Assembly: GCA_017590115.1 (NCBI GenBank)
Contig: JAGGNK010015447.1
Span: 124,001 to 188,000 of the forward strand
Reading direction: 5' to 3'
From: Montifringilla adamsi
Lineage: Eukaryota > Chordata > Aves > Passeriformes > Passeridae
DNA length: 64,000 bases
The translations under genes were made by a program, and so were the position numbers. The first letter of the stretch is position 1; every line of letters starts with the position of its first letter. Shown piece by piece: positions 53,283-64,000 of the stretch. Below the pieces are notes generated by a model, which saw only the letters and a program-made list of their open reading frames with translations, did no database searches and was not told the origin of the DNA.

Positions 53283-56253
53283 GGTTAAAAGGCCTTGGTC
53301 AAGGCAGGTACCAAAATGCAGTACCTGGAAGCAAAATCTTTCATATTTCTTGTCCTTTAAGGAATTATTCACATTAAGGACACCTGTTTGAGCTGCTGCT
53401 GATTCACTTCACTTGAATGGAATCAGTTCTGTGCAGATTTACACACATAAAGATTAAAGCAGAGATTTAAATAAGATTCTGGGAAGAGAGGTTCCCAGGT
53501 CTGGACTTTTGGTAGACTACTGGTCAAATGAAACCTGCTTGGTTTATAATAGGGTATGATTAAGAGATCTTGGGCCATGGGAACTGCTGTAGGTCCACTG
53601 ATATCCTGTAAGCTCTGCCACTTTACAGCAGCTCCAAATGGGAATGGGTGATTTCAGCAGCAAAAATAAGCTGGAGAGAAGAGAGGGGAGCTGGGTGTGT
53701 AGGCTTTTTAGCAGACATTCCTTCCCATTCAGCATGCTCTCACAGATCCACTGATTATTCCTGGGAATTTGAGATAAGTACACTTGAATATGTAAGCGTG
53801 CTTATTTAGTACCCCTCTAATTGTAGCAAGAGGAAATATTACAAATTAGCAAAAATAAATCCCGCATGTCAAAGTCAAAGGAGCCCCTGGCTGCAGTGCA
53901 TTACAGAAATGAAAGCTGGCTGAGGAGCCCAGACCTGAGCTCAGCCCAGGCTGAGAATCAATACAAGAGAGACTGAAATCTCTTGGGTTTGGACTGTATT
54001 TGGGAGAAATTGGGAGTGAGGGGATGAAGGACGCTGGTTGATCTGCCATAGCACCTATAATGATGTCAGACACTAAAGGTACCTGGTTCTGTTACATCCC
54101 CTGTTTGGGCTTCCCCATGTTTACAAGGATGATTATGGAACAGAGGGTGTCACTTTTAAGGCCCTTCTTCCTCTGAAAACAGAAAATCACTTGGATGCCT
54201 CATCCACACTGTTTTGCTTGAGTTGGGGTCAAGACCTGGAGATGAATCTGCCCTTCCCCTCAGGGTTTCTCCTGGGTGGTGCAGATAACATTTTTGGCCA
54301 TGACAGTGTGAGGCACACATCCCAGAGAAGACTATGCCTGCATGCTGTGGAAATATCTTAATTATTTGTGTTTGCTGCTTTTGATAATTGCTGATTAGTG
54401 CTGTGTGGTATTCAGGCAAACACTGGAAAATTACATTCATCATAGCCTGAGGAGAGAGTGGAAACATCACTGTGATTTGATGGCAGCGTGAAACAGATGC
54501 TGCCACTGTAACAATCCAGGCACAAAGGACAAACTCTGTGCTGGAATGCGCTGTTAAAAATCACTCATATACCCATTCCAGTCAATCACTGTCTATGAAA
54601 AAGAACATGGACAAAGTTACAGGCTGGGGGGGTCCTCATCTAGCACTAGCAGTTTCTGCAGAATCAAGGGACAAAAGAGGATGCTTAGATTCTTCTGGTT
54701 TAGGGAACCTTATGACCTGAAGTCTGATTTCCTGAGGAGTGAGAGGAGGGATGATGGGTTTTGTCCAGTTACAGAAGTTTTGGGGTGAGTAAAGAGTCAG
54801 GGAAAATAAAGAGGTCTGGAGCCACACAAAGCAGTTGTGTCACAGAACAGAGCTCACTTCCCTGCTTGTCAGATGGAAGAGATGTGAAACTTTGTCCTGA
54901 AGGATATTCCATCAATATTCTGGAAATAGTGATGTTTTCACAAACCACCAGATGAAGCAGAAGAGAGAGGAACTCTCCTCATTTTAGTTACTTTCAACAA
55001 TATGAAGAGTCTCAGCTAGGAAAAAAACTAGCTGAAAAGATTTTTCAAACATGCAAAAACATGATTTGAAGTAGAAGCTTTCTCTTTTCTCCATAATTTT
55101 TCAGCAACATATCCAAGAGTTCTCTTGTTGGCAGAAGAAAACATTTGGCTGGCCAAAGAGAAGGAAAAAATATCCCCTAACAAAAAGCTATTTTGTCTTC
55201 TAGTCTATGGACAAATAGCTTTTTGGTTTTGGAGGGAAAATGGGAACTGAAAAAACTGTTCACACACTTGGTAGGCTTCATTCTAGTGAGCTCCCTGATT
55301 TATTAAACCATTACCTGTGAAACTGACTGTTTTCCTGCCAGAAAGGGAACTGTGTAGAGCTGCTGCAGCACAGAGTCAATTTTTCCAGAGGGTACCACCT
55401 CCCACAGCTCCAGTTGAGCTATATCTTTCTCTGCTTGCTGTGGGGGAGAGAGCAGAACTTGTCAAGTAGAGAGAACAGAACTCACTGGGGGGTCAACAGA
55501 AATTCCAGTCTTTACAGACTCTCTGAACATCAATGTTTTATAGACAAGATAACTCAATTTTTATCCCATTTTTTCTGGCTGAACAAGGCTTTGATGGATA
55601 ATTTTCAGCCAGACAAAATGATTAATACTTTGATCATTTTCAGGGTTTACATGGATTGTAACCGTAAGTTTCGAGTAATGGGAATCCCATCAGCATAGTG
55701 ATTAGGCCTAAAGAAATTCCCTGCTCAATGAACTCATTCTTGCTCATTCTAGAGAGCATTTTAATTTTATCTCAGAGTAAGTCTTGATTAATACATCTGA
55801 AAGATACAAATCCAGTACTTTGAGCATGGGACCTTTGAGTTGAGAGTTTTATGTGAGAGGCAAAAATCCTCAGCAATCCTTGTTGCCATTCAGACATCTT
55901 CAGAAAGGGTTTAATCACTGGAAAATGTGACATTCTACATTTTCTTTTTCCTGTGACTTTTCACTGTAGTGACAGTTAAATCCCCGCTCTTCTCCTTGGT
56001 TCTTCCCAAGTGCATGGCAGATGGCAGTCACTCCCCTTTGCTTTTTTACCTGAACTCAAACTAACATTTTGTCTGGGAGAGACAGGGCAGATCTCTGAAA
56101 GCAAAAGGGGGAGTAAAATTAGGGCAGAAATAATTTCTTCATAAACAGAGCCCTTGAAGTCCTTTTTGTCACACTTGAATGGAGTTGTTCCAGGTTCCTT
56201 CTACGCTTGCAATAGAGATGATCCCAGAAATCAGTGCAATAATTTGAGGCATG

Positions 56254-56273
56254 GTCTCTCTCTCTCTCTCTCT
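56254..56273 (+). repeat. CT dinucleotide microsatellite
   Basis: About ten TC units in a row without interruption. Confidence 0.9.
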
Positions 56274-57288
56274 GTGCAGTTTCTCTACATGGGGCCAGCT
56301 GGAGAATCCATAATGTGTGCTATTTAAGGCACCGTGTAGACATGGACCTTATGTCTGCAGAGAAGCTGTAGCTTAAATTAGTTCATTGACTTCTGGGCAC
56401 TTCATTTGTGATGTGGCTGTAAAGCTGTTTCTGTAGCTCCCTGGCGAAGTGAGGCTCTCTACCCACTCTCTCATTTCCCCACGTAGAGAAACCCTGAAGA
56501 GGATTTAGACAGCTTGGCCATGTCAGGTAACAGGGTTCATCCATGTTTTCATTGTCTGATTTTACCAGATTGTTCTGGCAAAGCATGGCTCTCTTTTAGC
56601 ATTGATGTCCTGGTCAGTGATGAACACGATTTTGTCATTACTCTCTGGGTTTTCCAGGCTGCTCCTTTCCATTCTGATTTCTCTTGCTTCCCTCCTTTGA
56701 AATCCAGGTGTTTACATGGATGTGATTAAAGAGCTCTTATCACCTCCAAGGCGTTGGTGCTCTCTGATACAATTCCATTTATTATGTCCAAATTATATTT
56801 CAAGCGTAATTTTCAAAGTGCTGTTAAATGCTGTGCTGAGCATCACCTACACTGCATCTCCTGCCTCCTTATGCCCATTCATCTTGTTCTTCTGTCAGAA
56901 TGCACAGTCCAACATGGATTTTAGGGTTTGGGGCATTTTTTTCCCTCCGAAGCAAAGCAATGCTCCAAGAATCACTGCAACATCTCCGAAGTGTTTTCCC
57001 CTGTGGTCCTGCTGGCTTCAAAGGGAGCTGCACAGTGTGACCAAGGACAGTTAGAACATCACAGTTTTTAGACTGCCTTTGATTTTTTGTCTTCTACTGA
57101 GAATGCAGAGGCAGGATTTGCCAGCTTGCTTCTTTCATACTTGGAAGGGCTGGCATTGCACTTGGTGCTCCTGGGACTCAGATCTCTTGACCTTTTTCAT
57201 GGTCTCTCTGACCATGCTTTTGAAATAATGCTGGAGGTGTCTGACAGCTCCATGGGGATTCTTGATGCAGGCAGGCCTGAAACAGAAT

Positions 57289-57315
57289 CATTTGGCTGTG
57301 TGAAACAGCCAAATG
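57289..57315. repeat. Perfect 11-bp inverted repeat with 5-base loop
   Basis: CATTTGGCTGT at 57289-57299, loop GTGAA, and its exact reverse complement at 57305-57315. Outer flanks pair only partly, so the stem is too short for a typical microRNA precursor. Confidence 0.93.
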
Positions 57316-57764
57316 GTGCTTGGTAACTTTTGGGACCATAGAAACCCTGGAAAACAGTGATCCCCTGTAAATACCCTCCTCTGGAATGCCTTTCTGAAAA
57401 TGTTGCACTTGAATGCCATTTCATAAAATCACATGGCTGCACTGCCAAAAAGCCTGTGAAATTCCCATCCCTGAAAAATGTCCTGGTAATGCTAAACTTG
57501 GAACTAAATTAGGTCATATTTAACAGGAGCTTTACAGCTGTATGTCCTATATAAACCTTTGAAAATGTAAGGGCAAAGCAGCATGTGTTAGTGTGGGAGT
57601 TCAGTGGATAAGGCTGGGAGTTATCTGAAAGGGGAAACATTAAATTGGAGAGAAACCCCTGTGTGAAGTCTCCAGTGAGATTACTGAGGTTCAGAATGGA
57701 CATGAGAAAAAAAATAAAAGTCACCATGTGGGTAGTTTAGCAGTGGAATGAGTCATCTGAAGAG

Positions 57765-57883
57765 CTGTTGGGCAACTCCAGCCTTTGAAATGCCCACAAT
57801 TTGGCTGGATGAAGCTGCAGGTGACCTGGTCTAGCATTGATGGTGATGCTACTCTGAGCAAGAGGTTGGTCTAGATGACCTTT
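57765..57883 (+). mobile_element. CR1 3'-end fragment cut off by an LTR
   Basis: CTGCAGGTGACCTGGTCTAG and GAGGTTGGTCTAGATGACC are the usual CR1 3'-end words. The expected final part (paired 'cttccaacc' and ATTCTATGA repeats) is missing because the sequence passes directly into the LTR at 57884. Confidence 0.75.
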
Positions 57884-58396
57884 TGTCATGGTTTAGCCTC
57901 AGCTGGCATCTGAGCCCTACACAGCCACTCACTGCCCTGCAGTGAGAGATGGGGGAGAGAATCGGAAGGTGAAAGTGAGAAAACTCATGAGCTCCAAGCA
58001 AAGCAAAACATGGAATTCATTCACCACAGCCCATGGCTCAGCTCTCTGCAGGAAAGCAGGGCTCCATCACTTGTAACACGGACTTGGGAAAACAAACACC
58101 ATCACTGCCAACATCCCACTTCCTCCTCCTCACATGTACTGTGGTATGACAAGTCCTTTTGGTCAATGGGGATCAGCTGTCCCAGCTGCGTCCCCTCCCA
58201 ACTCCTGGTGCACCCCCCAGCTCCCTGACTGGAGAGAAATAGAGAAGACCTTTGCTCTGTTCAAGCCCTTTTCAGCAAGAACTAAAACATCCCAGGGTTA
58301 TCCACACTGTTTCCAGCAAAAATCCAAGGCATAGCCCCGTACTAGCTCCTGTGAAGAAAATTATCCCAATGCAAACTCCCTCAATTCCAGCCAGCA
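57884..58396 (-). mobile_element. Solo LTR of an avian endogenous retrovirus, minus strand
   Basis: The + strand starts TGTCATGGTTTAGCCTCAGC, holds GGGGGAGAGAATCGGAAGG and GAATTCATTCACCAC, and finishes near AATTCCAGCCAGCA. This is the inverted form of a common avian ERV LTR, so the LTR reads right to left, with the terminal TG and CA at 58396 and 57884. No retroviral internal sequence or second LTR is nearby, so it is a solo LTR left by recombination. The middle seems shortened: the segment that normally precedes the primer-proximal end is missing between about 57985 and 58000. No clear target-site duplication is visible. Confidence 0.8.
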
Positions 58397-60984
58397 CTCC
58401 TGTGTTGAGAATAGGTGCTACATGAGTAAAAAGGGGCAGGGGAGATAGCAAGGTATCACAGTTTGTTCTGAGAGCTGCAGGCTGGAGCTCAAAAATAATC
58501 ACCTTTCCTATCCTTCCCATGCCAGGAATGAAGCAGGAGAAAGGTCACACTGTGGGATCTGCCAGGGACAGGGGAATGCTGAGGACTTTAAGGCTGTGCA
58601 TCATCCAGTCATGCTGGAGAGAGAGTCTGTGCCTTGGCTTGTGCCAACTGCTTCAGCCCAGGGTTTGTAGTCCATGGCTCTCAGCCCTCTGGAGGTTGGG
58701 GTGTGCGAACACAAGGCAGGAATTTTGCCCACCTGTAGCAATTCTCTGTGTCTTCATTTACAATTTGCAGCTCTCCTCCCTCCTGCTCTTGGTGTCATCA
58801 TCCTGAGAACAGTAAGGGGACTAATTAACCTAATCACCTGATTACCACAACACACCTCATACGGACTGACAGCTCTCTGTCAGCTCCGGCTGGAGGCACC
58901 AGGCTCAGTCTGACTTGTGTTGCAGGTATGCTTGTGCCTTATCTTGTGTTTTGCTCTTCTGGGTGGATTTTGGATGTGTGCTGTCAGTAGCTTTGTCTGT
59001 TTTGAGCACAGGAGTACTCCTAGAAATGGGGTATGGACAACTTTGTGCTTGTTAACTTATATCAAAATGCAGAAGGGGTACCTGTCATAAAATAAGAGCT
59101 AAACCTCAATGTCCTCTCTGCTTCATTCAGCCAAGTTGTTCTTTATGTTTTAGGAACTGGTAGGTGAGGAAGGATTTCCTGGTTGATGGTGCACAGCATT
59201 TAGGTTTCTAGCCAGCTCTCTGTTGTTGGAGAGAGGTGTTCAACACTTTGGGCTCTGCTCTAGAGCTCACTGAAGTCACCCAAAGCTCAGTTGCTGCCTT
59301 CATTGGAAATGAAATGCAAAGTCAGAAGGGACAGGTTTGATTGCAGTTAGCAGGACTTCACAAACAGTGTGAGAAGTTTAGGCCGAACTTTAATTCACAA
59401 AACAATTTGTATTGTCACATAAACAGCACCTGAACAGGAGATTCCTAAGTGAAACTTGAAGAAGTTGTAGTATTTGTAGCTCTGGTTCATCAGATGCACT
59501 GTGACTGCATCTGGGCACTGCAGTGGTGCAGCAGTGTGATATTTGTGTTATCAATGTGGATTTGAGACAAAAAAAATTCCCAGAAGGTTTTGGCTCCTTG
59601 TGGTCAACAGACCTCTCAATACAGAGTAGCTGTTCATTGTGGGCACCTGTGTTTCCTTATTTAAATGTGCCTCTCCCTCCTCTCTGATGCTGCTTGCTCA
59701 GTGGTGTGTTCATCTTCCACATTTAATGTGGTTTTCCCCCCAATAGCCTGCCTCAGCAGCTGTCAGCTTACCCTGTGAGGACCTGAGTTTCTGGGGTGGG
59801 TGATATGGCAGCAACTTGGAGTACATGAAGTGCAGTGAGCTACTTCAAGGTGAAAAGCTCTCCAGAAACAGCAGTTCCTGTGCTGCTGAGTGTTCTTCAG
59901 CCTGCAAAGGGTCCCTCTTCCTTGATTTCACCATCCCTTAAGACCTGGGAGCTTTGTGGCTTTGGTGGGGGTGAAGAAGACAGCTTTTCTACCCATGTTG
60001 ATCCTTGGAAAAGAGGGCAGTTTTCCTCTGCTGAGCAAGATGAGGTGCAGAAAATGTGTCAGTCCCCTCCCAGGCTGGGCTGGGGTTGTCTGCAGGATGC
60101 TGCCCACCACCAGGGAGCTTCCATGGATTTTGGATTTGTAGCGATGGTGGCAAACACAGGTGAGCTGTGCTGCTCCAGAGCAGGGTACCGTCACGTGGGA
60201 GAAGGGTTTGCTACAGCCTTGGCAATGGTCCTTTAAATCTCCAAAATATCACCCTCAGGAGATGTTGTCCCCTCCCTTCCCTGCTAAGCTTTGGAGGACT
60301 TGTGCTGAGGTGTCATCAGTCTTGGGAATACTTCAACATAAAAGATGTTTTTAGTTTACCTTGCTATATTTAGGATTCACTTACAATAGGAGCACTAAAC
60401 TTGGAATGTTTGGAGCATACGGGGGTGTTGATATCTTATATTTAGCTTGATCTGTCAGTTATACAAGCATCTGTCACAGACATAGCAGATGGCAGAAAGC
60501 CCTGATAGGGTTCAGAGGGAAAAGAATCAAGATCTTGGTTATTAGGGGCAGGGTATGCTTAGGAGTGAAAAAAGCTCATAAAACATATGTCTGTTTTCTG
60601 CAGGGAAGCAAGAGCTGGACTCTGATGTGGCATGATCAGCGTGAATCTAGGAGAAGTGATTGCAATAAAGTTTGAAAGCTGAGCTAGCTCAAGAATGTCA
60701 CTGGAGTTGGGGTGCCTTTTGGTTCTGGGGGCTATACAAAGACAAATGAAAATTCGGTCCTTAGGCCAGGGAGATTTGCAGCCTGTTGGCTCTGTGGATT
60801 TTGCTCTGTGGTTGCAGCTGTTGGAGCTGAGGTAAAAGAAGTGTTTGACTGGGAATTTGGCTTCACAGCCAGCTCCCCCTGACTGAATTGCGTGTGATGT
60901 GCTGCCAAAAGGAGCAGCTCCCCTGCCTGCGCTCAGCTAACCCTCCCAACAGGCCCAAATCTACTTGGGTGTTCTGGAAGCTGT
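58397..60984. other. Intergenic, no gene recognised
   Basis: Unique-looking sequence between the solo LTR and the CR1 cluster. The longest frame (59835-60236, 133 codons) resembles no known protein. Confidence 0.6.
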
Positions 60985-61470
60985 GCTGTGACTCACATCA
61001 GCTCCCCGAGCTTGGCCCTTTGAGCACGTCCAGAGGAGGGCAACTAGGTTGATGAGGGGCTTGGAACACAAGCCCTGTGAGGAACAACTGAGGGAGCTGG
61101 GGGTGTTTAGCCTGGAGAAAAGGAGACTCAGAGGTGACCTTATCACTCTCTACAACTCCCTGAAAGGTGGGTGTAGTCAGGTGGGGTTGGTCTCTTTCTC
61201 CAGGCAGCAATTGACAGAACCAGAGGACACAGTCTCAAGCTGCGTCAAGGGAAATATAGGTTGGATATTAGGAAAAAAATAAATTCTTGAAAGAGTGATA
61301 AAGTACTGGAATTTTCTGCCCAGAGAGGTGGTGGAATCCCCATCCCTGGATGAGTTTAAAAAAACTGGATGTGGCACTCAGTGTCATGGTTTACTTGAGG
61401 TGTTAGGGCATGGATTGGACTTGATGATCTTGAAGCTGTCTTTTAGCCTAGTGATTCTGTGAATTCTGTG
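60985..61470 (+). mobile_element. CR1 LINE 3'-end fragment, second subfamily
   Basis: Ordered words CGTCCAGAGGAGGGCAACTA, GGAGAAAAGGAGACTCAGAG, CTCTCTACAACTCCCTGAAA, GGTTGGATATTAGGAAAAAA and a 3' end GTGATTCTGTGAATTCTGTG. The variant GAGAAAAGGAG and the 'cactctctacaactccctg' block set it apart from the 8.2/14.7/30.1-kb copies. Confidence 0.9.
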
Positions 61471-61794
61471 AATTCAAAACTCAGCTTTCAGCTTCATCAG
61501 CCTGTGGATGCAGTCACCATGGAACTGGAAGATTGGTGGTGCTGGTGGAAAATGGGGGAGTGGGAGAAGAATGGGGTATCTGAAATTATGGGCTGGACAG
61601 AAAGTGAGGCCCAGTCCTTTAAGTGGTAACAGGGTTTCAGATGGGTCTCGCACGGCATTCTCCTGTGGCTGCTGGGGACAGTGGCTGAACACAAGCCCAC
61701 TGTGCCCAGGTGGCCAAGAGGCCAATGGCACCTGGCTTGGATCAGCAATGGTGTGGCCAGCAGGACCAGGACAGTGATTGTCCCCTGGGCTGGC

Positions 61795-62297
61795 ACTGCT
61801 GAGGCCCCATCTCAAATCCTGCCCAGTTCTGGGCCCTCACAGCAAGATGGACATTGAGGGGCTGGAGCGTGTCCAGAGAAGGGAATGGAGGTGGGGAAGG
61901 GTCTGGAGCACCAGGAGGGGCTGAGGGAGCTGGGGGGGCTCAGCCTGGAGAAAAGGAGGCTCAGGGGGGACCTTCTGGCTCTGCACAACTCCCTGACAGG
62001 AGGGGACAGCTAGGGGGGATTGGGCTCTGCTCCTAGGGAACAAGGACGGGACGAGAGGAAACGGCCTCAAGCTGTGCCAGGGGAGGGTCAGGCTGGACTT
62101 CAGGAAGGATTTCTTCACAGAAAGGGTGTTCAGGCATTGGAAGGGGCTACCCAAGGAAGTGGTGGAATCTCCATCCCTGGGGTGTCCAAGAAACAACTGG
62201 ATGTGGCATTTAATGCTTAAGTTGACAAGGTGGGGATTATTCCAAAGGTTGTACTCAGTGATTGTGATCCCGTGGTTCCATTCAGTGATTCTAAAAG
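61795..62297 (+). mobile_element. CR1 LINE 3'-end fragment, second subfamily
   Basis: Starts near CTGCTGAGGCCCCATCTCAA and carries GGGCTGGAGCGTGTCCAGAG, GGAGAAAAGGAGGCTCAGGG, GAAACGGCCTCAAGCTGTGC and CAGGAAGGATTTCTTCACAG. It ends around CCATTCAGTGATTCT. GC-rich, in the same orientation as its neighbours at 61.0 and 62.7 kb. Confidence 0.93.
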
Positions 62298-62734
62298 TGA
62301 CTGAGATCTTGGCAGGGTGTGTTATGTGTTAGGATGAGGCTTGGGCTCACATTGCTTTAGCAAAAGATGAATAACTGTCCTAGGAATGCTTTCCCCACAT
62401 CACACGAAGATGTGTTAAGTGGTTCATTGTGGTCATTTTACTTTTTCACTAACATGCACTTGCTTAGACAGATTCCTTGTACCATCAATTAGGATGAATT
62501 ATGAATTAAGTTGAATTGGCTTAAAACTACCCATTTTTGTAGACCGTACCAAGTGGATTTTCTTCCTCACAAAAATGCTTTCATTCTTTTTGCTCAAAAA
62601 GCAGGCAAACAAAATCCCCATTATAAACTAATTGATGTAGCAGATGTGGTATGGAGTCACCAGGCAGGAAAATCAACCCCATCTGAAATGCTGAGGCCAG
62701 GCAGTTCATGTCACCACTTCCTTCTGATTTCAGT

Positions 62735-62862
62735 GCTGAACCAGAGCAGGGGCACCAAGATGATCAGAGGGATGGAGCAGCTCTGCTGTGAGGGAAGGCT
62801 GAGGGAATTTGGATTGTTCAGCCTGGAGAAGAGAAGTCTTCGGGTGACCTCAGTGGTAGGAG
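62735..62862 (+). mobile_element. CR1 fragment truncated at both ends
   Basis: CAGAGGGATGGAGCAGCTCT, then TTCAGCCTGGAGAAGAGAAG and GGGTGACCTCAGT correspond to the middle of the 8.2/14.7-kb copies. The 3' half is absent, which is unusual because CR1 normally keeps its 3' end. A later deletion is the simplest explanation. Confidence 0.85.
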
Positions 62863-64000
62863 GAGGTACCATTTGCAAGCTGCTGAGAGAAGTTTAAGGA
62901 CTGGGGGAGGTGGGAAGGAAATAGGGAGAGAGGGGAAAGGATGAAGTCCTAAAGCTTTCTGTGTACCTGTTTACTTCAAATGTGTGGTGGGAATGAAACG
63001 TTTTTATACAAACCACTTGGCAGCCAATAGAAAGGAATCAGTGACTATAATTTTCATAGAAGTGCTTCATTTTCTATCTGGCTTGTGTCCAGGACTTAAG
63101 GCTTTCTTGGAAATGTTGGGTTTGCAGTCAGTGTGAATGCATTTCAGAGGCAATTTTTGGTTGCTGCTTGCTTTCTGTGCATCTGCAGGGATGTGTTTGA
63201 GTAGGATGCTGCTCTCTGTTCTGTTGATGGCACATAGCTTTTCCATATATAAGTTAGTGGGAACCTGCTGAATCTCAGGAGTAGTATTAGCCCCTCAGAG
63301 GTAATTGAGCTTTTGTGCAAGTCCCAACTGTTGGTTTTGAGAGCAACTTCTCTTCTGAAGAGGTGAATGAAGCTTTAGGTTCTTTAGCAGTAAAGACAAA
63401 AGTTGTTCTGGTATGCAAGATAGATTTGCAGTGAGTTATGTGACAGGTGACACTTGATATTGATGAAGGTTCTGCCATGAAGAAGTAAGGTTTTCCACTG
63501 GAAGGACTTAATGCAATGCCCTTTTCCATTTTAATGGTCTTTGGAATAAAAATGATTAATCGGCCTTTCTTGCTGCCAGTCTGGTGATAATACCAGTTAG
63601 ATAATGCTGAGTGCCATTGTTCTGATGCAGACAAAAAAACAGAGCAACACTTCACTCTCCATACCCTGACGCATGAAGCTGTCATCTCTGCTGGTGACAA
63701 ATAATGCTGCAGAAGTAGCTGTGCCATTGCTTATAGCTGCACCTTGCAGATAATAAATATTTGCCCAGCAGCAACTGATTGCGTGCACATTTCCAGGTAG
63801 ATTTGAAGAAATGCATCATTTAAGTTGATACCATCTGCTAATTCAGGTGCCTAAGAGAAGTATTTAAAATGTCATTTGATTTGAATTTGGTGTGGACTTA
63901 TAAGCAAAAATAACTCCCCCCATGAAACCCCCCACAAAAAACCAACCAAATGCCAAACCTGCCACATTCTGTAATTCTGGCTTGTTTATAGCAGCAATTA
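62863..64000. other. Intergenic, no gene recognised
   Basis: No gene-like content. An A/C-rich stretch lies at about 63910-63958. The window ends here. Confidence 0.6.

Larger units (their letters stand above)
50831..57764. other. Intergenic, no gene recognised
   Basis: Apart from the old CR1 at 52451, the CT microsatellites and the short inverted repeat at 57289, nothing is recognisable. Open frames reach about 150 codons only inside the CR1 remnant or by chance. Confidence 0.6.

Overview
The window is vertebrate nuclear DNA, almost certainly from a bird. It carries 15 fragments of CR1 retrotransposons, the dominant avian LINE, most with the family's usual short 3'-end form and terminal ATTCTRTGA-type repeats. 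It also carries one solo LTR of an avian endogenous retrovirus type. The species cannot be fixed from what is visible.

The only protein-coding gene I can support is KCNA1, the voltage-gated potassium channel Kv1.1. It is intronless in its coding part, on the + strand at 36461-37936 (491 residues), and complete from the T1 domain to the C-terminal PDZ ligand. Upstream lies a CpG island (about 34200-35300). A coherent 5' gene model follows: TATA-like box at 35124, non-coding exon 1 ending at a GT donor at 35280, an intron of about 1 kb, a pyrimidine-rich acceptor ending at 36305, a leader of 155 bases without ATG, and a strong-Kozak ATG. Downstream there is probably a long AU-rich 3' UTR, with candidate poly(A) signals as far as 43.8-44.2 kb.

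Layout: 1-30.5 kb is intergenic DNA with nine CR1 fragments, several homopolymer tracts and a perfect 14-bp inverted repeat at 16.36 kb. 30.5-50.6 kb is a transposon-free island centred on KCNA1. 50.6-64 kb is intergenic DNA with six more CR1 fragments, a minus-strand solo LTR abutting one of them (57.88-58.40 kb), CT microsatellites and a three-copy CR1 cluster at 61.0-62.9 kb.

No other gene is recognisable. I saw no second Kv1 ORF (KCNA5 and KCNA6 are the usual cluster neighbours), tRNA, rRNA or CRISPR array. I found no new multi-gene system. The points most worth a second look are the conserved A-to-I editing codon in S6, the transposon-free island, the 5' UTR model with its uORF, and sequence features in the putative 3' UTR.
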